The notes beneath the pieces were generated by a model. It saw only the letters and a program-made list of their open reading frames with translations. It ran no database searches and was not told the origin of the DNA. The translations under genes and the position numbers were made by a program. From Chthoniobacterales bacterium (GTDB lineage Bacteria > Verrucomicrobiota > Verrucomicrobiia > Chthoniobacterales > UBA10450), in NCBI GenBank assembly GCA_035274845.1, contig DATENU010000011.1, positions 62,001 through 126,000 of the forward strand: a stretch of 64,000 nucleotides of DNA. The letters are read 5' to 3'. Positions 63,044-64,000 of the stretch are shown in pieces; position 1 is the first letter of the stretch, and each line of letters opens with the position of its first letter.

Positions 63044-63633
63044 GCCGGGCGAACTACCATTCGCTCAACATATTTCGCGAGCAGATCGAACTCCAGGTTT
63101 ACCAGGTCATGAGCGCGCGCGACGGCGAGGTTCGTATGCGCCTTCGTATGAGGAATGATCCAGGCCACGAAACTCTTCGGCGAAACGTCCGCGACGGTGA
63201 GGCTGATTCCGTTCACGGCGATGGAACCTTTTTCGACGACGTATTTGGCAAACTCGACGGGCAATTCCACTTCGAGACGCCAGTCTGTGCCAGTCTCTTC
63301 CAGGCTGATAATCCCAGAGCTGCAATCGACGTGGCCTTGCACAAAATGGCCGCCGAGGCGGCCCTCCGCGAGGAGCGCGCGTTCGAGATTCACGCGATCC
63401 CCCTTGTGTAGAGCTCCCAAGTTTGTGCGCTGAAGTGTTTCTTCCAGCAAATCGAAGACGAGCTGATCGTCGCCACGCCGAGAGACGGTCAGGCAGCAGC
63501 CATTGACGGCAATGCTCTCGCCAAGATGGGCTTTTTCGGGGAGCCCGGCCGCCGCGATAGCCAACTTCGCCCCGGTGCGATTTTTCTCCATCGCGACGAC
63601 GGTGCCGACGTTTTCAATCAAACCCGTGAACAT
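63040..63633 (-). CDS. ribE: Riboflavin synthase, alpha subunit
   Basis: It converts two 6,7-dimethyl-8-ribityllumazine to riboflavin. The 197 residues start with MFTGLIENVGTVVAMEKNRT and contain two lumazine-binding repeats: HLGESIAVNGCCLTVSRRGD and, in the second, VEKGSIAVNGISLTVADVSP; GGHFVQGHVDCSSGI lies between. No FMN riboswitch was seen upstream. It shares a four-base overlap with aroD. Confidence 0.94.
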   Translation of the reverse strand: MFTGLIENVGTVVAMEKNRTGAKLAIAAAGLPEKAHLGESIAVNGCCLTVSRRGDDQLVFDLLEETLQRTNLGALHKGDRVNLERALLAEGRLGGHFVQGHVDCSSGIISLEETGTDWRLEVELPVEFAKYVVEKGSIAVNGISLTVADVSPKSFVAWIIPHTKAHTNLAVARAHDLVNLEFDLLAKYVERMVVRPA

Positions 63634-63679
63634 ATTCTGGAATCGCGATGCCGCGGTGCGAACGAAAGAACGCTTTGCG

Positions 63680-64000
63680 CTATAGACTCGGCGCGGCCCG
63701 CTTTTTCGCGAGGAAAAAAACGGCGGTTCCGATTGCGGAAAGCAGTCCCGTCAAGGTCGCGGAGAGCAGGCAATAATCGCAGAAAGCGTGGAGCAGGAAG
63801 GCTTGGACATACAAAAACCAACATGTGGCCGCCAGCATTCCCGCGACCAGGCAAAGAAACAGGGGCCGGACACGATCGTGACCAAACGCAGCCAACGTCG
63901 CCAGGCTGAAAGCACTGAAGTAGGCCGCGGCCCCGAACGCGGCCACCGGCACTTTCCCGATAGCGGCATACTCACTCCTGAGCACCGCCTCGCACCCGGA
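63680..64000 (-). CDS. Vitamin K epoxide reductase (VKOR) family protein, partial
   Basis: The C-terminal part (about 107 codons) of a VKOR-type membrane thiol oxidoreductase; the gene runs off the window end. Visible are CEAVLRSEYAAIGKVPVAAF, the conserved first Cys region with the family's V-x-x-S-Y and GxP segments, three TM helices, and the redox CxxC in HAFCDYCLLSATLTGL. Such proteins re-oxidise DsbA-like partners or reduce quinone in disulfide-bond formation. It lies 46 bases upstream of ribE. Confidence 0.8.
   Translation of the reverse strand, partial: SGCEAVLRSEYAAIGKVPVAAFGAAAYFSAFSLATLAAFGHDRVRPLFLCLVAGMLAATCWFLYVQAFLLHAFCDYCLLSATLTGLLSAIGTAVFFLAKKRAAPSL

Overview
The window reads as a stretch of a moderately GC-rich, Gram-negative chromosome, most probably from the Verrucomicrobiota (Spartobacteria/Chthoniobacterales-like). 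This is inference from gene families, not a database result. The signs are a DUF1800-DUF1501 pair with a Tat-type signal, a PUR-alpha-like DNA-binding protein, a Sec-secreted RHS protein, two long GntR/LacI-type hybrid regulators, a tiny Lys/Ala-rich protein, an L,D-transpeptidase, and many short palindromic and heptameric repeats. Most genes are ordinary housekeeping genes. No phage, integrase, insertion sequence or CRISPR array was seen.

Layout. 1-3442: a repeat cluster, a regulator (minus), a 5'-truncated gene remnant and a secreted kelch protein. 3444-8903 (minus): rnr, a PUR-family gene and ppdK. 9011-10795: folP, cdaA and a 51-residue CdaR-like anchor. 10873-14004: a SprT-like metalloprotease, rodA and the second regulator. 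14114-19382: a secreted protein, a 1436-residue RHS protein and a small secreted protein. 19661-24873: scpA, an epimerase, a small conserved gene, an ABC ATPase, dxs and xseB. 25088-30469: the DUF1800/DUF1501 pair, a DUF1345 protein and a receiver protein. 30478-33770: gcvT-gcvH (minus), a rhomboid-like protein coupled to hemQ, and tRNA-Ser(GGA). 33802-37451 (minus): suhB-ispF, cysS and a hexapeptide-repeat protein, plus a separate small basic gene with a terminator. 37536-42460 (minus): a tightly packed cluster mutY-trpB-yicC-gmk-coaC-coaB. 42583-48767: rnhC, a DUF4388 pair, an HU gene, a hybrid histidine kinase and a secreted protein. 48970-55995: a processive GT2 glycosyltransferase, an L,D-transpeptidase, rpsT, a DUF6580 protein and pdhABC. 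55996-64000: a YfhO-type and a TPR-type membrane protein, dgt, then a minus-strand run of a VKOR-family gene, ribE, aroD and a LON-domain protein.

The most unusual signal is in the repeats. At least seven loci carry a tetranucleotide GTAG (or GGAG/GTAA) directly followed by a short perfect hairpin, single or as inverted pairs, which is the architecture of REP/BIME elements. The hairpin sequences differ between loci. One complete pair (78 bp) lies in frame inside the RNase R gene. In dxs and the CdaR-like gene the UAG stop codon lies within the GTAG box. A second class, tandem heptamers of the form AACGYCC, lies in frame inside cysS, at the presumed start of trpB, and between mutY and rnhC.

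Functional links that can be read: c-di-AMP synthesis beside folate synthesis; heme synthesis (coproheme decarboxylase) translationally coupled to a rhomboid-like protein without the usual catalytic motif; the full pyruvate dehydrogenase complex in one run; and CoA, guanylate, tryptophan and DNA-repair genes packed in one minus-strand transcription unit with overlapping or nearly abutting junctions.
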